From NCBI GenBank assembly GCA_014529385.2, contig CM043959.1:15572809-15636808 (forward strand): a stretch of 64,000 bases of DNA, written 5' to 3'. The DNA comes from Adiantum capillus-veneris. Taxonomy: Eukaryota; Streptophyta; Polypodiopsida; Polypodiales; Pteridaceae. The notes below the pieces were generated by a model that worked only from the letters and a program-made list of their open reading frames with translations, was not told where the DNA came from and ran no database searches. Numbering within the stretch: the first letter of the stretch is position 1; the number at the start of each line of letters is the position of its first letter. Of this stretch, positions 31,342-42,769 are shown in pieces. The translations under genes and the position numbers were made by a program.

Positions 31342-31357
31342 CCCGTCGATGGAACCA
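31342..31357 (-). promoter_or_regulatory. primer binding site of C1, unusual
   Basis: On the minus strand TGGTTCCATCGACGGG directly abuts the LTR end. The G1 counterpart at 38,830-38,847 reads TGGTTCCATCGACAGG. This is not the iMet sequence used by the F and TG families. I could not match it to the 3' end of a common plant tRNA from memory. Confidence 0.7.
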
Positions 31358-32833
31358 TGAAACCGGCCTGTTCAATCCAAAAAGGGCGGTAGACTTTACT
31401 TCAAACCTTGATTTAGCTTTCACCCATTATTAGTCGTCTATTTTACCTGCGCTATAGTGACACAAGAGAGGGGAATGGGATATAGATGCTAGAATGCACC
31501 TGTATGAGAAGACCGACACCAGATTGGCCCCTAACTTAGGCGCCCCTTTCGGTATTTCTTTCTTGTTCAAAAGAGGGAATAAACGTTGTGGTTCCCTACA
31601 AGCTGCCCCGCACAAACTCGGCTGAATTTCCACTGTTCCGGCCTGATTTCGACAACATAACTGTACTAGAACCCTTCACAGTCAGTATTCCCACGCATTG
31701 ACTGACCTTCCCGACGCATACGGGCGCTTTGCAAAACCTGGCGAGAATCTGCAGCACGCTGAATTCTCTGTTTTCAGCCCTGAAAATGCGCCAGATCACC
31801 TGTACAGCGGTCCCCTTGCGTCCCCGAACCTCCTGGGGGTATTAGCGTCCGTTTAGGGCCAAAACCCTAAACCTGCAAAAATACACAGCAGGCTGTAATT
31901 CACTGTTTCGGGCTCCGTTTCGCGTGCCGATCGCATCCGTAGCAAGTCCTCGAGCTCCCGCACCTGTAGGGCCACTTGCCCTTTGAATCGGACGAGATTT
32001 CTGGCGTGAAACCTCTCCGAATTCACCTGTACCTACGGGGGATTAGCCGCTAGCTAATCCAGTACCTGTGCAAGAGGCTCTTGCCTCGGCAATCGCGCAT
32101 GAACCCACACAACTGTACATTGGTCAAATGAAGAGCCCACTAGAGGGGCATAACATACTGCCAAAGGGGAGAGAGAGGGCAGTGCGTAGCGTGCAGGGCA
32201 TCACTCCTGGCACCGCACTGTACATAGGAGGGAAAGCAAGCACTCCATAGCTCTTAACCTGTGACAGAAACTTGCAAAATGAGCCTCCCAGCTATAAATC
32301 ACGTTTTTGCCTTCTCTATAAGTAGTAAACTGGCCTCATAGTGCCAAGTGTCACTCATTTGTGCATTTTCCCGCTTTAGACCCTCGGGTCTAAAAATATC
32401 TCACCTGCAGCCTCTGTTGACTTGGCCACAGAGTAACAAAATGATCCCCATGTCAAACTGCACGTAATGACGCGAAGACATTTTCAGGTCCCAAAATAGC
32501 AGTTCCCTAAATTTTAGGAGATGCTGCCTTTGTATCTTTCTAGGTCATCCGACCCTCTTTGTACACTGCGGCCACATCCAGAACTGAAATGTAGACTATG
32601 TAGCAAAGGATTCCACTTTGGCTAGTCAATGACCCCACTTGGCTAACCATAGTCCTTGTCCAACCTTAGTGCTCTCTTGCCCTCAGGCCTGGACTCCCTC
32701 TGGACAGTTCCACACTAGCTATGCAATGCAGGGCAGTTAGATTTCCCGAGGGGTGTTTCCAAAAAGTGAAAGTAAATAGATAATAAGAAAGAAATCAACA
32801 AAAAGGATAGATAGTAGCCACACGCTGGTGACA
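31358..32833 (-). repeat. 5' LTR of C1
   Basis: It is 1,476 bp, minus-strand TGTCACCAGCGTGTGGC to GGCCGGTTTCA, with the shared core motif at 31,539-31,560 (inverted). Confidence 0.96.
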
Positions 32834-33983
32834 TAAACCCTCTGATTCCAACTCAAAAAGAGCAATTACAGCTCGCTGGAATTTCTGGTTTTTCACTTGT
32901 TTTGAGCCCCAACACTTCCCAGAAGTGTTCTCTGACAATTGGGCATTGTTCCCAATGCATCTGGCATCCATACGGCTGCAAAACAGTAAATTTCAGACTG
33001 CTATATTTTCTGGTTAGGACCTGTTTTTGACATAATTTCAGCTGTCAACTATCTCTGCACTGTTCCCAATGCCTTGGACTACGTGCCCCTTGATTCTGGC
33101 ATGATTCCGAGCACAAAATAGTCCCGAGACAGCCCAACATCAGCAATAAAACAGTGCTGATTTTTGTGTGTTTACTTGAGAGGTTATCACCCTCTCGTTT
33201 CCTTGCTTTGGAGTAGCAGTTAGCTACTCCTGTTCCTGTTCAGGGAGGCTCTTGCCTCAGCAATAGAGCATCAAACCACAAGACTGAACATGGTCAATCT
33301 GATGAGCCCACTAGAGGGGCATAACCATAAAGAATAGGGGAGAGAGAGAGCAGTGAGAGATGTGCAGGTCATGACATCCTGTATCTCAGCACTCCATTGA
33401 AGCTCTCCCACCTGTGACAGCACTCCAAAAACGAGCTCACAACTGAAAATCACATTTTTGCCTTCTCTTTAAGTAGTAAACTGGCCTCAGAGTGCCAAGT
33501 GTCACTCATTTGTGCATTTTCCCGCTTTAGACCCTCGGTCTAAAAATATCTCACATGTAGCCTCTGTTGACTTGGCCACAGAGTAACAAAATGATCCCCA
33601 TGTCAAACTGCACGTAATGACGTGAAGACATTTTGCCGTCCAAAAATAGCAGTCCTAAAATTTAGGAGTTTCTGCCATTACATTCTTCTAGGTCATCTGA
33701 CCCTCTTTGTACACTGCAGCCACACCCAGAAATGAAATGTAGCCTGTGTAGCAAAGGATTCCGCTTTGGCTGGCCAATGACCCTACTTTGGCTAACCATA
33801 GTCCTTGTCCAACCTTAGTGCTCTTTAGCCCTCAGGCCTGGACTCTCTCTGAACATTTCCACACTGGCTATGCAATGCAAGGCAGTTAGATTTCCAGAGG
33901 GGTGTTTCCAAAACGTAAAACAAACAAAATTCCCAAAAGAAAGAGAAAATAAACAAAAATGGAATTCCCACTGGCTCGTGACA
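32834..33983 (-). repeat. C-like 3' LTR (continuation of the LTR cut by C1)
   Basis: After the right TAAAC of C1 the sequence is a C-like LTR in minus orientation: GAGGCTCTTGCCTC block, CCACTAGAGGGGCATAAC block, AAGTAGTAAACTGGCCTCAG block, ending GTGACA at 33,983 (minus-strand start TGTCACGAGCC). It diverges clearly from C1. The first 40 bases, CCTCTGATTCC onward, resemble the sequence after 40,184. Confidence 0.85.
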
Positions 33984-34560
33984 TACCCCCCTCTTGAAAT
34001 CTCAAACGTCCTCGTTTGCACCCATGTCGTACATGCTTACAGTCAGCACTCGGGTGTCCGGACACCGTGTCGACACATGTACGACACATACATGCTCACA
34101 AGTCAACACCTCGTTGACGCATGTATTGCCTGCGTGTGAACCCTGTCGCAATGACATAGTGGAAGCGTCACACTCTGCCATTGCTTTGAGTCCATAACTT
34201 TCCAATGACAAAATGGAAGCGTCACATTTTGCCACTGTCTTTTAGTACACGTTGGATCCAGTAACCTTTTGAGCATACCCAAACCGACAGTTTAAGAATG
34301 CAGTTACACACGTACTCTTCAATAGAAATAATTGTTGTACCCTTGACAAACTGACAAGAAATACTCACTTCTATAGCATTAAACAAACTTTTGGACATTC
34401 CATAAGAGCAATTGCCAAACTGACAATCTGTACAGCTCAACATTCATGTAACATGCACTTCATTTGAGCTCACTGTAAGTAACATGTACATCATTTCTTT
34501 CAGAAGCCATTGTCACACTGACAATCCATGTAGCTCTGAATCTCAAGGGGTCAAGGTAGG
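33984..34560 (-). other. 3' untranslated region of C-like element C2
   Basis: Collinear with C1 25,614-26,186, including the minus-strand polypurine tract AAGAGGGGGGTA next to the LTR. No gene visible. Confidence 0.8.
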
Positions 34561-34880
34561 TTGCAAACCAAGGTTTTAAGTTCCCATACTTTTAGTGACT
34601 CTGCAAGTTCACTTTTTTCCATCCACTTGACATCCAGAGGTGAATAGCTTTTGAACTTTACCAAACAGCACCTTGCAACCTTGCCTTTTCTTTTCTTTCT
34701 TTATGTGCCAAAATCTGTTCCGGGACCAAGATCTCGTCAAGTTCCTCGACTTCCGGCTGATCTTTAGCTAGCATATCTTCTGGCACATCACCCACACAGG
34801 GTCTGAGAAGACTCACGTGAAACGCATTGTGAATCTTCTAACTCTCAGGCAATTTCAGCCTTTATGCAATATCACTAATT
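34561..34880 (-). pseudogene. pol: chromodomain and integrase tail of C2 (fragment)
   Basis: On the minus strand this matches the end of C1 pol in several frames. The order is preserved: the AFHVSLL region near 34,815-34,835, the acidic EVEELDEILVPEQ block near 34,720-34,750 and the K/R-rich chromodomain start near 34,690. The fragment then breaks off near 34,880, before the integrase core. What follows (34,925-35,336) is LTR sequence, so C2 lost its whole 5' part by deletion or recombination. Insertions and a stop near 34,843 break it. No function is possible. Confidence 0.75.
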
Positions 34881-34924
34881 TGCATACTGAGCATCGAAAA
34901 CAATCTTTCTCTGCTCTTCATCTT

Positions 34925-35336
34925 GATCTTCGGAGATTAACCTGTGATCTACGCTTATGCTGTCACTTTTATTGGGCTGAGAATTCTCTTTTTGACCCAA
35001 TTTTGGCAACATAACTGTAGTAGAAACCTTCACGACCAAAAATCCACATATCCAAGTGATTATCGACGCATAATAGAGCACTTTTGCAAACCTGTCCTGG
35101 AAATTCAGCACGCTGAATTCTCTGTTTTTAGCTCCTAAAATGCTCCAGATCACTTGTATTACTGTCCTCTAGCTTCCCCGAAGCTCTTGGGACAAAAAAG
35201 CATCAAATAGGGTCAAAACCCTAAATCTGCAGAAAAATACAGCAAGCTGTATTTTCTTCTTTCGGGCTCTGTTTTGCGTGCCAATCGCACCAATTCGTAG
35301 CCTTTGATCCTCTGCATAAGTAGGACTACTTGCCCT
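34925..35336 (-). repeat. C-like LTR fragment
   Basis: It resembles C1 LTR positions 24,410-24,765: GGCAACATAACTGTA, CAGCACGCTGAATTCTCTG, AAAACCCTAAA and CACTTGCCCTTTGA-type blocks in the same order. It joins RNase H sequence of G1 abruptly at about 35,337, so this is a recombination or deletion junction. Confidence 0.75.
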
Positions 35337-35800
35337 TTGACAAGATGTTTGCCCATCGCATGTGCTTCTCAGACAACTTCGTCTGTGTGAGAAAATATTG
35401 CAAGTTTTGATGATCCGTTTGGACAACAAAATCAGCCCCTAGCAGATAGTGTTTCCAACTAGTGAGAGCATGAATTACTGCTAGCAATTCTTTCTCATAG
35501 ATTTGCAAGTTTCTTTCAGTCTTCAAAAGAATTCTGCTCTCATATGCGACTACTCGGCCATTCTACATTAGAACTACACCAAGACAATGGCCACACGCAT
35601 CAGACTGAACCACAAAAGGTTTCGAAAGATCTAGCAAAATGATTACCGGATCTAAAGTCAGCTTCTCTTTCAAGTGTTTGAACGCTAAAATTTCCTTGGC
35701 TGTCCACTTGAAAGTAACTCCTTTTCCTTGCAGTGCATGGAGTGGAGAAGCAATCTCAGCAAAATTTCAGATGAACCTCCTGTAGTAGGAACATAAGCCT
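35337..35800 (-). pseudogene. pol: RNase H of G1 (partial)
   Basis: On the minus strand the order is the CDACGH-like start near 35,595, then YEKELLAVIHALTSWKHYLLG, DFVVQTDHQNLQYFL and RWANIL, where the element ends. RNase H removes the RNA strand during reverse transcription. Stops lie near 35,569 and 35,768 and the C-terminal quarter is missing. The preceding connection block (FCSYYRRFI-like) is at 35,760-35,800 with a stop. Confidence 0.8.
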
Positions 35801-35808
35801 AGAAAGCT

Positions 35809-36255
35809 TCAAATGTCATGTACGGACTTCAAGTCTGGCCATGACCTAATTGCTTCCACTTTAGCGGGATCCATGCGTACCCCATCCTTTGAAACAATGT
35901 GCCCAAGGAAGCGAATCTCTCGCAAAAAGAATTCACTCTTCTTTGCATTAATGAGTAGCCTGTTGTTACGTAACTCATTGAAAATTGCAGTCAAGTGATC
36001 CCTATGCTCCTCTTCAGACTTCGAGTAGACAATCATGGCATCAAAGAAGGTACCCACGAAGTTTCTATGTGGTCTAAAAATTCTGTCCATTATTCTATTA
36101 AACGTGGCAGGAGCATTTGTGAGACCAAATGCCATAACAAGAAACTCATAGAGACCAAATGTTGTCCTGAACGCAGTCTTATGGACATCTTTTGGCCTAA
36201 TGCGTATCCGATGGTACCCACTCTTTAGGTCTATTCTTGTAAACAATGACGCTCC
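35809..36255 (-). pseudogene. pol: RT palm of G1 with mutated catalytic site
   Basis: The frame reads [34 protein letters not shown] and FGLTNAPATFNRIMD. The catalytic motif is FFDAM where C1 and G3 read FFDDM: the second aspartate is alanine, which abolishes metal binding in any RT. It ends with LKSVHDI and a stop. The stop at 36,256-36,258 separates it from the N-terminal RT part. Strong match to C1 residues 470-620. Confidence 0.88.
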
Positions 36256-37152
36256 CTAAAGCCGATCTAGAATGTCATCTATCCTCGGTATTGGGAACAT
36301 GTTCTTGATGGTATTCTTATTCAAGGCGCGATAGTCAATGCACATGCGCCATGAACCATCCTTCTTCTGCACTAAGAGTACAGGCGAACAAAAAGGGGAT
36401 GAACTGGGCTGAATCAACCCCTTCTCTAAAAGCTCGTTGACCTGACTCATAATCTCTTTCTGCTGGGCTGCACTAACCCTGTATGGTGGTCTATTTAGTG
36501 GACTAGAACCTGGCACAAGATCTATAGTATGATCCTCAGGTCTCTCAGGAGGTAACTCCCCTGGCAAAGACTCCGAAAAACAATCACTGAAACAACTCCA
36601 AAAAGTTGACCTGTCTTTATCTAAGGTAGACAAATTAGATACAACTTGAGGTACTTCTTTTGCAAAGATCAAGTACGCAGAAAGATGATTCTTTATTACA
36701 GATGAAATAGCAGAAGCAGAAACAACTAGAACAGACTCGCCTTTAAGCTTTACATCAAGGACATGGGTCTTTCCTCTATGTACAAGGGTAATCGTTTTGT
36801 TGTAAGTATCCACCATAGCATGCAACCTGTAACACCATGGGATACCTAGTAACACATCACAGCCCTCAAGTGGCATAATATGAAATTCTTCCGCATCCAC
36901 ATAGCTATGGATGTGCAGACGAAGCTTTCCCAAAATGGGAGTAACAAACTCTGAATGACCTGGGCATGCCAAACCTGCTTCCCCTGTCATACCCATCTCC
37001 TCTGCACGAATGCCCAACTTTGATGCCAATTCTGGTGATATGAAATTTGCACGGGCTCCTGGATCAAAGAAAACTAGCACTGTCTGGTCTCTAACTTTGC
37101 CCCAAGCTCTGCACAGCTCCGTGGCATCTGTGTTTGGCTTGTCTCCAACCAA
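36256..37152 (-). pseudogene. pol: protease and N-terminal RT of G1
   Basis: The 298-residue open stretch starts [19 protein letters not shown]. The protease has the D-P-G triplet at 37,057-37,065 ([12 protein letters not shown]), with [15 protein letters not shown] as the C-terminal motif. A linker ([15 protein letters not shown]) precedes the RT N-terminus: [40 protein letters not shown]. It ends at a stop after [11 protein letters not shown]. Same architecture as C1 residues 200-465. Confidence 0.88.
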
Positions 37153-38763
37153 ATCTGGAACAAGTCCTTCACTTGGCTTTGGCTTCTTCCCTTTATGGTC
37201 TGACTTGTCATCCTTATCATGTGACTTCTTCTATGGGCATTCATTTGCAAAATGTCCTTCTTGTTCAAATATAGCATTTCTTTGCCTCCCTAAGAGCTTT
37301 CTTTTCTTCAAAAGTTTTGCCAGAAAAATACCTTTTTTGTCCTTGTCCTCGTCCCGACGAAGATTTAGACTGCTTTTTGGACGTATCAGCTTCTTCAATG
37401 GAGGGCTTCTTTGTGGGAGGCTCAGAAGGCTTTGCTGCAACATTGCCCTTGGCTGAAAACTGTTTGTCCTGGGACCCTTTCTTGTGGCTATTAAATCCAT
37501 CGGAATCTCCCTTCGACAGATTGCTGGTCACTCTTGCATTCTCTATCAACTGAAACATATTCATGACAGTAGTCTTTGTGCAGTGGTCCCTAATTTTCCT
37601 GGGCAATCCGCAAGAATACTTCTAAATCTGTTCTGACAATGGCACAAACCTGTAAGAGGTAATTGGCAACAGTGCGGCCCAAAACTGTTTATTGTACTCT
37701 TCCAGATTCGCACATTGTTTAGCATTCAACTCATGCCATTCTATCATCACATCCACTTCAAAGTGTTTGTCAGCCATGCAGGCGCAAAAAGCTGTTTGAA
37801 TTGAACCCACGTTGTTGGGACTTGACCCTGGTTCAACAATGCGGTCCACCATTGAAGCGCATTCCCTTTCAAGAAAGTGGCAGCCTTGTGTATCTTTGAA
37901 GATTCCTTGAAGTTTCCTCCAGCATAAGCTGCATAGAACTGTTGTATAAAGGTAAAAGCCTTCAATTGGTCCTCAATTCCTCTGAAAGTTTCAAACCTCA
38001 CTCCCTGCCCACCTTCCTTGTAATCCTTAACCTGACTCAAAGGAGCCACATTATCATAAACAGGTGCCTGTAACAGTGGTGCTCCATGATTGTTCATTCC
38101 AGCACTCGCATCAACTGTTTTACTTGTCATATCTGCATTTTGTATGTATGGCTGCGAAAAACCAGCCATACCAAATTGTGTTCCAGGCACTCGAAACTGG
38201 CGATAGGCACCCTGAAAACCTGGTTGGACACCCATGTTCGCGTACATAGGGTTCCTCATGCCTGTTTGCATTGTCCGGAACACATTCCCTGGCATATAAC
38301 CTGTGGAAGGTCCAGCCATAGCTTGAAACACTAAACCACCTCCAAAATAACCAAGATAAGTATTAGGTCATGGAAGGGTCTGACGCATAGCCTGTTCATT
38401 GCTCCCTTGACAATTCACAAACGGTTCCTGTCCAGCTAAAGCAAGTTGCTTTGGATCATTGCACACCGCTAGTTGCTCAACCACATGGGTTTTCCCTCGA
38501 GCATCATGAGTCCTCTACGCATTGGAAATCTCCTTTTCCTGCAACAGCTCAGTCATGCCCTGTGTAGTAGAATGAAAACCCTGTGTCGGAGCCTCTAAGA
38601 ACTCCTGCATCCTTGGGTTGTTAGCCAACTGCTGAAACATGTACATGCAGCAACGCAGTTGAGTTCTAAACAACCTGTCCTCTTCTTGAAGAGTTAAAGG
38701 AATTTTCTCTGTGCCATGTGAGGAAGATCCCTCTCCAAGTACTTGGTCTCTCTTCTCTGCCAT
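37153..38763 (-). pseudogene. gag: gag of G1
   Basis: The start is taken at 38,763 (MAEKRDQVLGEGSSS), matching C1. The N-terminal part is Gln/Met/Pro-rich. Stops occur at 38,515 and about 38,367. The frame 37,747-38,331 carries the disordered PGFQGAYRQF-type repeats and the gag core (VRFETFRGIEDQLKAF, AAYAGGNFKESSKI, GNALQWWTALLNQG). Further frame changes follow at about 37,750 and 37,620. A Lys/Ser-rich linker and a degenerate knuckle (near 37,235-37,290; the first cysteine pair is damaged, FEQEGHFANEC) end the protein. Inactive. Confidence 0.83.
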
Positions 38764-38829
38764 AATGACAAGCTCTGTGTTGCTTTCACCCACAACAATC
38801 CACGCTGCAATTTTTGAAGAAAATTGACT

Positions 38830-38847
38830 ATCCTGTCGATGGAACCA
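38830..38847 (-). promoter_or_regulatory. primer binding site of G1
   Basis: Minus-strand TGGTTCCATCGACAGGAT directly follows the LTR end GGTTATA. It shares the first 13 bases with the C1 primer site. Confidence 0.7.
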
Positions 38848-40183
38848 TATAACCGGCCTGTACAACGTAGAGGGTGGTACTATTTCAATTACGTGTTAAC
38901 TTTACACAGATCGCTGAGAAGGAAAGAGAACACAGTTCCGTCCAGCGACTAGAATGTCACTGCGCACACGAGACCGACACCCTGTAGGCCCCAAAGACTG
39001 GCGCCCCTTTCGGTATTTCTTAATTCAAATTAAGATAGACGATCCGACCACTTAGCACAAGCTTTCACAAAGCTGTCCAAACCTGGCGAGGGCTGAAAAC
39101 GCAGGTTTTCAACCTGATTTCGGCAGCATAACGACACAAAAACCCCTGTAGGTCAAAAGCACCTGTCTAGGATGGATTCCCTCTCTATCTAGAAGCTTTC
39201 TGGTGAGCTGTCACAGAAATTCAGCGGGCTGTAATTCCCTGTTTTTCACTGCCGGGTGCCCAAAAGCCTGTACACGCATCCCAAGGCTCTCACGATCTCA
39301 CCAGGCTCCCCTGGTGTTCCCTTGTAGTTTAGGTGTGAAACCCTAAACCTACAGAAAAACACAGCAGGCTGTAATTTCCTGTTTCGGATCGTTTTTAGCG
39401 GAGCGAACACGCCTACACGTGTCCCAAGGGCTCCCGCACACAATGGGACAGTTCCCCTGTGAATTGGACGAGTTTTCACGCAAGAAAACTCTCCAAACTC
39501 GCAATCTTTCGCGATGGAACTATGCGTACTTGTGGGGGATTAGCAATCAGCTAATACGGTTTCTGTTCAGAAGGCTCCTGCCTTGGCAAACGCGCATAAA
39601 CCCCCAGAACTGTACATGTTCATCTGAGTAGCCCAACTAGTGGGGCATTACCATATGTGCCAAAGGGGAGAGAGAGATGCACGAGAGCAAATCATCGCGC
39701 TACATGAGACAGAGGAGAAGGCAAGCTTTCCATTAAAGCTGTAGACGTGCACCCACTACTCGCACACACACTGTAGGTCACTTTCAGTCAAAAATCAGCC
39801 TCCTCTCTCAAATTGGGCGCCCCCTCTTCAGCTGGAAGTAGCAAAACTGCCAGGAGCCGCCATGTGTCCAGTTTGCCCCTTTTGAGTTAATTCTCTAGTT
39901 CCCACTCACTTATAAAGTTGTAAGTGACTTTCCGAGTGGCCCAGATTTTGTTTGGAGAGCATAGGCAGAATTCAGTGCTAACTAGCCCGACCAGTCCCCG
40001 ACTTGGCCGACCCAAACTCCCGATGTGAGAAACCTATTCGGTTGCAGCCGTTTCACACTGGCCATGCAATGTCCACTTGCACCTTTTCAAGGGTCCCGAG
40101 GAAACAAGTAAAAATAAAAATAAATAAAAATATCTAGTACTTATTTATTGAAGGCAACAGGAAAAATACACCTCCTGGTTACA
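38848..40183 (-). repeat. 5' LTR of G1
   Basis: Minus-strand TGTAACCAGGAGGTG to GGCCGGTTATA, 1,336 bp. It is related to the 58,510-60,052 LTR and, more distantly, to the C LTRs. It carries the shared motif at 39,000-39,021 (inverted). The bases to its right are TAAACCCTC. Confidence 0.88.
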
Positions 40184-41273
40184 TAAACCCTCCGATCCTG
40201 CCTAAAAACAGTAAGTTCAGCACGTTGTATTTACTGGATTTTGCCCTGTTTTCAACCCCAAATAGTCCCCTAACTGTCCTCTGCCAATGGGACACTATTC
40301 CCAATGGTTCTGGCATCCGTATGGCTGAAAAACAGTCAATTTACAGCGCATAGCGTTGAAAACGCACCTGTACGGTGACGTTATGACCCTCACCATGCCT
40401 GCTTTGGAGTAGCAGTTAGCTACCCTTGTTCCTGCTCAAGGAGGCTCTTGCCTCGGCACAAAAGCATGAACCCACACAGCTGTACATCAGTCAAATGAAG
40501 AGCCCTCTTGTGGGGCATCACATAACTGCACGTAGGGGAGAGAGAGAGTAGTGTGTAGTGTGCAAGGCATCACTCCTAGCACCACACTGTACATGAGAGG
40601 GAAAGAAAGCACTCCATAGCTCTTAACCTGTGACAAAAGCTGAAAAATGAGTCTCCCAGCTACAAATTCAGCGCCACTTCTTGATGCAAGAGGAAAGTGC
40701 ACAGAAATGTGCCACTTGGTGCGATTACAAGCTTTTTCCCGTTTCGGGGTTGCCGCCTAAAAATCTCCCGACTGGTTGCCCAATTGACTTCGCGGCAGAG
40801 TTGTAAAATGTTTCCCTGGTCATACCGAAGGTAATGACGCGAACACATTTCACGGCCCAAAATAGCAGTTCCCTAATTTTTAGGAGATGCTTCCGTTGGG
40901 CTCCCACTAGTCATCTGACCATCTATCCTCATTGGGACCGCATCCAAAAGTGCAATGTGGCCCAACTGTCGGATACTTTCTATTGGTGATCCCACCTTGA
41001 CTTTATGCCTTTATTGAGTTTACTTCCTAGTATCCACCAACTTGCTAAGTGTGATGGGGGGACCTACATGACCTTGCACTGAGCCTAGACATCCTCTTAC
41101 TATACGAATTCCAGTGCCGACCAACTTCCCGTCTGCGGGTGAAACTACCGTTCACATTGGCCATACAATGTCCGACCATTTGCAACTTCAAAAAGAGGGT
41201 CTCAAAAATAAAACAAAAAATCATTGGAAAGAAACCAACAACTAAGGTTAGCAATTGCCACATCCTCATGACA
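40184..41273 (-). repeat. C-like LTR fragment right of G1
   Basis: It runs from TAAACCCTCCGATCC to CATGACA (minus-strand start TGTCATGAGGATG). It includes GAGGCTCTTGCCTCGG, GGGGAGAGAGAGAG and a GACGCGAACACATTT block, in the order seen in C and G LTRs. Its left end meets the G1 LTR at the same position where C1 entered the LTR at 24,133/32,834. Confidence 0.75.
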
Positions 41274-41298
41274 TAGTTAACAATTTCCACGTCCTCGT

Positions 41299-41880
41299 CA
41301 CAGAGGGTGTCAAAATGGACCACGCCAAGGTTGAGACCATTCGAGATTGGCCAGATTTTAAGAATATTCACGAAGTTCATAGCCTTTTGGGTTTGTGCTC
41401 CTACTATCGACGGTTTATTCAAATTTGCAGAGATTGCTTCTCCTTTTCATGCTTTGACACAAAAAAGGGATTCCTTTTACGTGGGGACCATCTGATTGCA
41501 ACCTTCAAGAGTCTCAAAGAGAAGATGACAATTGGTGTTACCAGACTTGCAAAAACCATTTGAAGTTTACTATGATGCCTGTGGTTGCAGTCTGGGAGCG
41601 GTCTTAAATGCAAGAGGGCTATGTTATAGCTTATGAAAGTACAATGTTTTCACGACCAGAACGGGTTGTACTGATTTATGAGAAAGAGCTTTTGGCAATC
41701 ATCCATGTTCTTACTCAGTGGCGATACTTTTTACTCGGAGCCGATTTTACAGTGTTCACCGACCACCAATGTTTGCGATACTTTTTGTCTCAATAATAAC
41801 TTTCGGACAAGCACATGCGGTGGGCAAACATTTTGTCGTAATTTCATTTTCAAATAGTCCACGTGCAGAGACGGAAAAAC
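41299..41880 (+). pseudogene. pol: F-like RT connection and RNase H relic
   Basis: Plus-strand pieces read KVETIRDWPDFKNIHEV, CSYYRRFI, then RNase H with YVIAYESTMFSRPE, YEKELLAIIHVLTQW, DFTVFTDHQCLRYFL and a final KHMRWANIL-like block. Several frame changes and stops break it; TAATAA follows at about 41,796. It is closest to the F family but more diverged than E1 or E2. It meets an oppositely oriented gag fragment at about 41,880. Confidence 0.78.
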
Positions 41881-42760
41881 GTGGTCTCTCACTGGGGAGT
41901 CCACAACACAACCGCTAAACTTGTTGCTTGAAGGTTATCTTCTCGAAGGAAGAAACCGGTAGAAAAGTATCTCAAAATCTCTAGCAATAGGCATCTAATG
42001 TGTCATCCTCAGATGGTTCCAAGCGGTGATCACGTCTTGTTCATAATTCTAAGTGAGCCACAAAGAGGTGAAAACACGCTTGAAATACAACCACTTAGTC
42101 AATGCTTCCCTGCGTAACAGTAGGTAGACCACCACGTCTGGGCATTCCCTTTGAGATATGACGCCGCTCTTTGTACCTTGGAGTACTCTAAGTAACGTCT
42201 TTCAGAAAAAGCAAAAGCGAGGTCTCTATGGGTATTAATGAAGCCTGAAAACGTAACTAACTTCAGGGCCTGCCCGCGCTCCTTGAAATCCTTCGCCTAC
42301 TTGTCATTATCCTCAAGATAGCCGTACTAGTTGGCTCGGTATAGATATTTTCTCTTTGTCATGTATATCAGCCCATCGGAATCTGAACTCTTAGAGGACG
42401 AGTCCTCATGTGAACCATCAAAATGCTTCCAACGCTTTCTATGGGATCTACTCTTCTTTGCCTTTGTTATTTCTCTCAGTCTTTCTCCACTTCTTGTCTT
42501 TTCTGATCTCATCACTAGAGTCAGAGGAGGAAGAACCCTTTGAAATGTCAGAAGAGGATGATGATGAACTAGGATCATCCTCGAAGCGAACATGCTTCTT
42601 TGGTTTACTGGCGCCCTCAAAGGTAGATTTGCGACCCAAGTAGATGGGATATTCTGCTTCTCGACTCTTTTTCCATAACTGCCTCTTGGTCTTCATTAGT
42701 CTTCTCACTCGTCGCTCTACAGCTTCATCAAATTCCTCTCTCTACAGTGCTCCCAAGCAA
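41880..42760 (-). pseudogene. gag: F-like gag relic, opposite orientation
   Basis: Minus-strand reading gives, in order, a basic start (EAVERRVRRLMKTKRQLWKK-like), KSTFEGASKPKKHVRFEDDP, a serine run and acidic linker, YMTKRKYLYRAN, then the gag core in several frames (ASYLKGNAQTWWST near 42,105-42,150) down to a GLP-type end near 41,885. It matches E2 gag 9,590-10,380 in order. The zinc knuckle is absent. It contains numerous stops. Confidence 0.72.
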
Positions 42761-42769
42761 ATTTGCTAG

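Larger units (their letters stand above)
24138..32833 (-). mobile_element. C-family chromovirus C1, complete, minus strand
   Basis: C1 spans 8,696 bp between perfect TAAAC duplications. Both LTRs are exactly 1,476 bp and differ at roughly 17 positions by eye (about 1.2%), so this is among the youngest insertions here. In transcript order: 5' LTR (31,358-32,833), primer site, gag, CCHC, protease, RT, RNase H, integrase, chromodomain, 3' region, polypurine tract and 3' LTR. The gag-pol frame seems to have been one continuous frame; I count one frameshift and three in-frame stops. Confidence 0.97.
35337..40183 (-). mobile_element. G-family chromovirus G1 (3' half deleted), minus strand
   Basis: G1 retains its 5' LTR (38,848-40,183), primer site, gag, CCHC region, protease, RT and the first part of RNase H, then stops at 35,337 against an LTR fragment. 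Integrase, chromodomain, 3' region and 3' LTR are missing. Its closest relative in the window is G3 (58,510-64,000), with identical blocks throughout RT. Confidence 0.88.
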
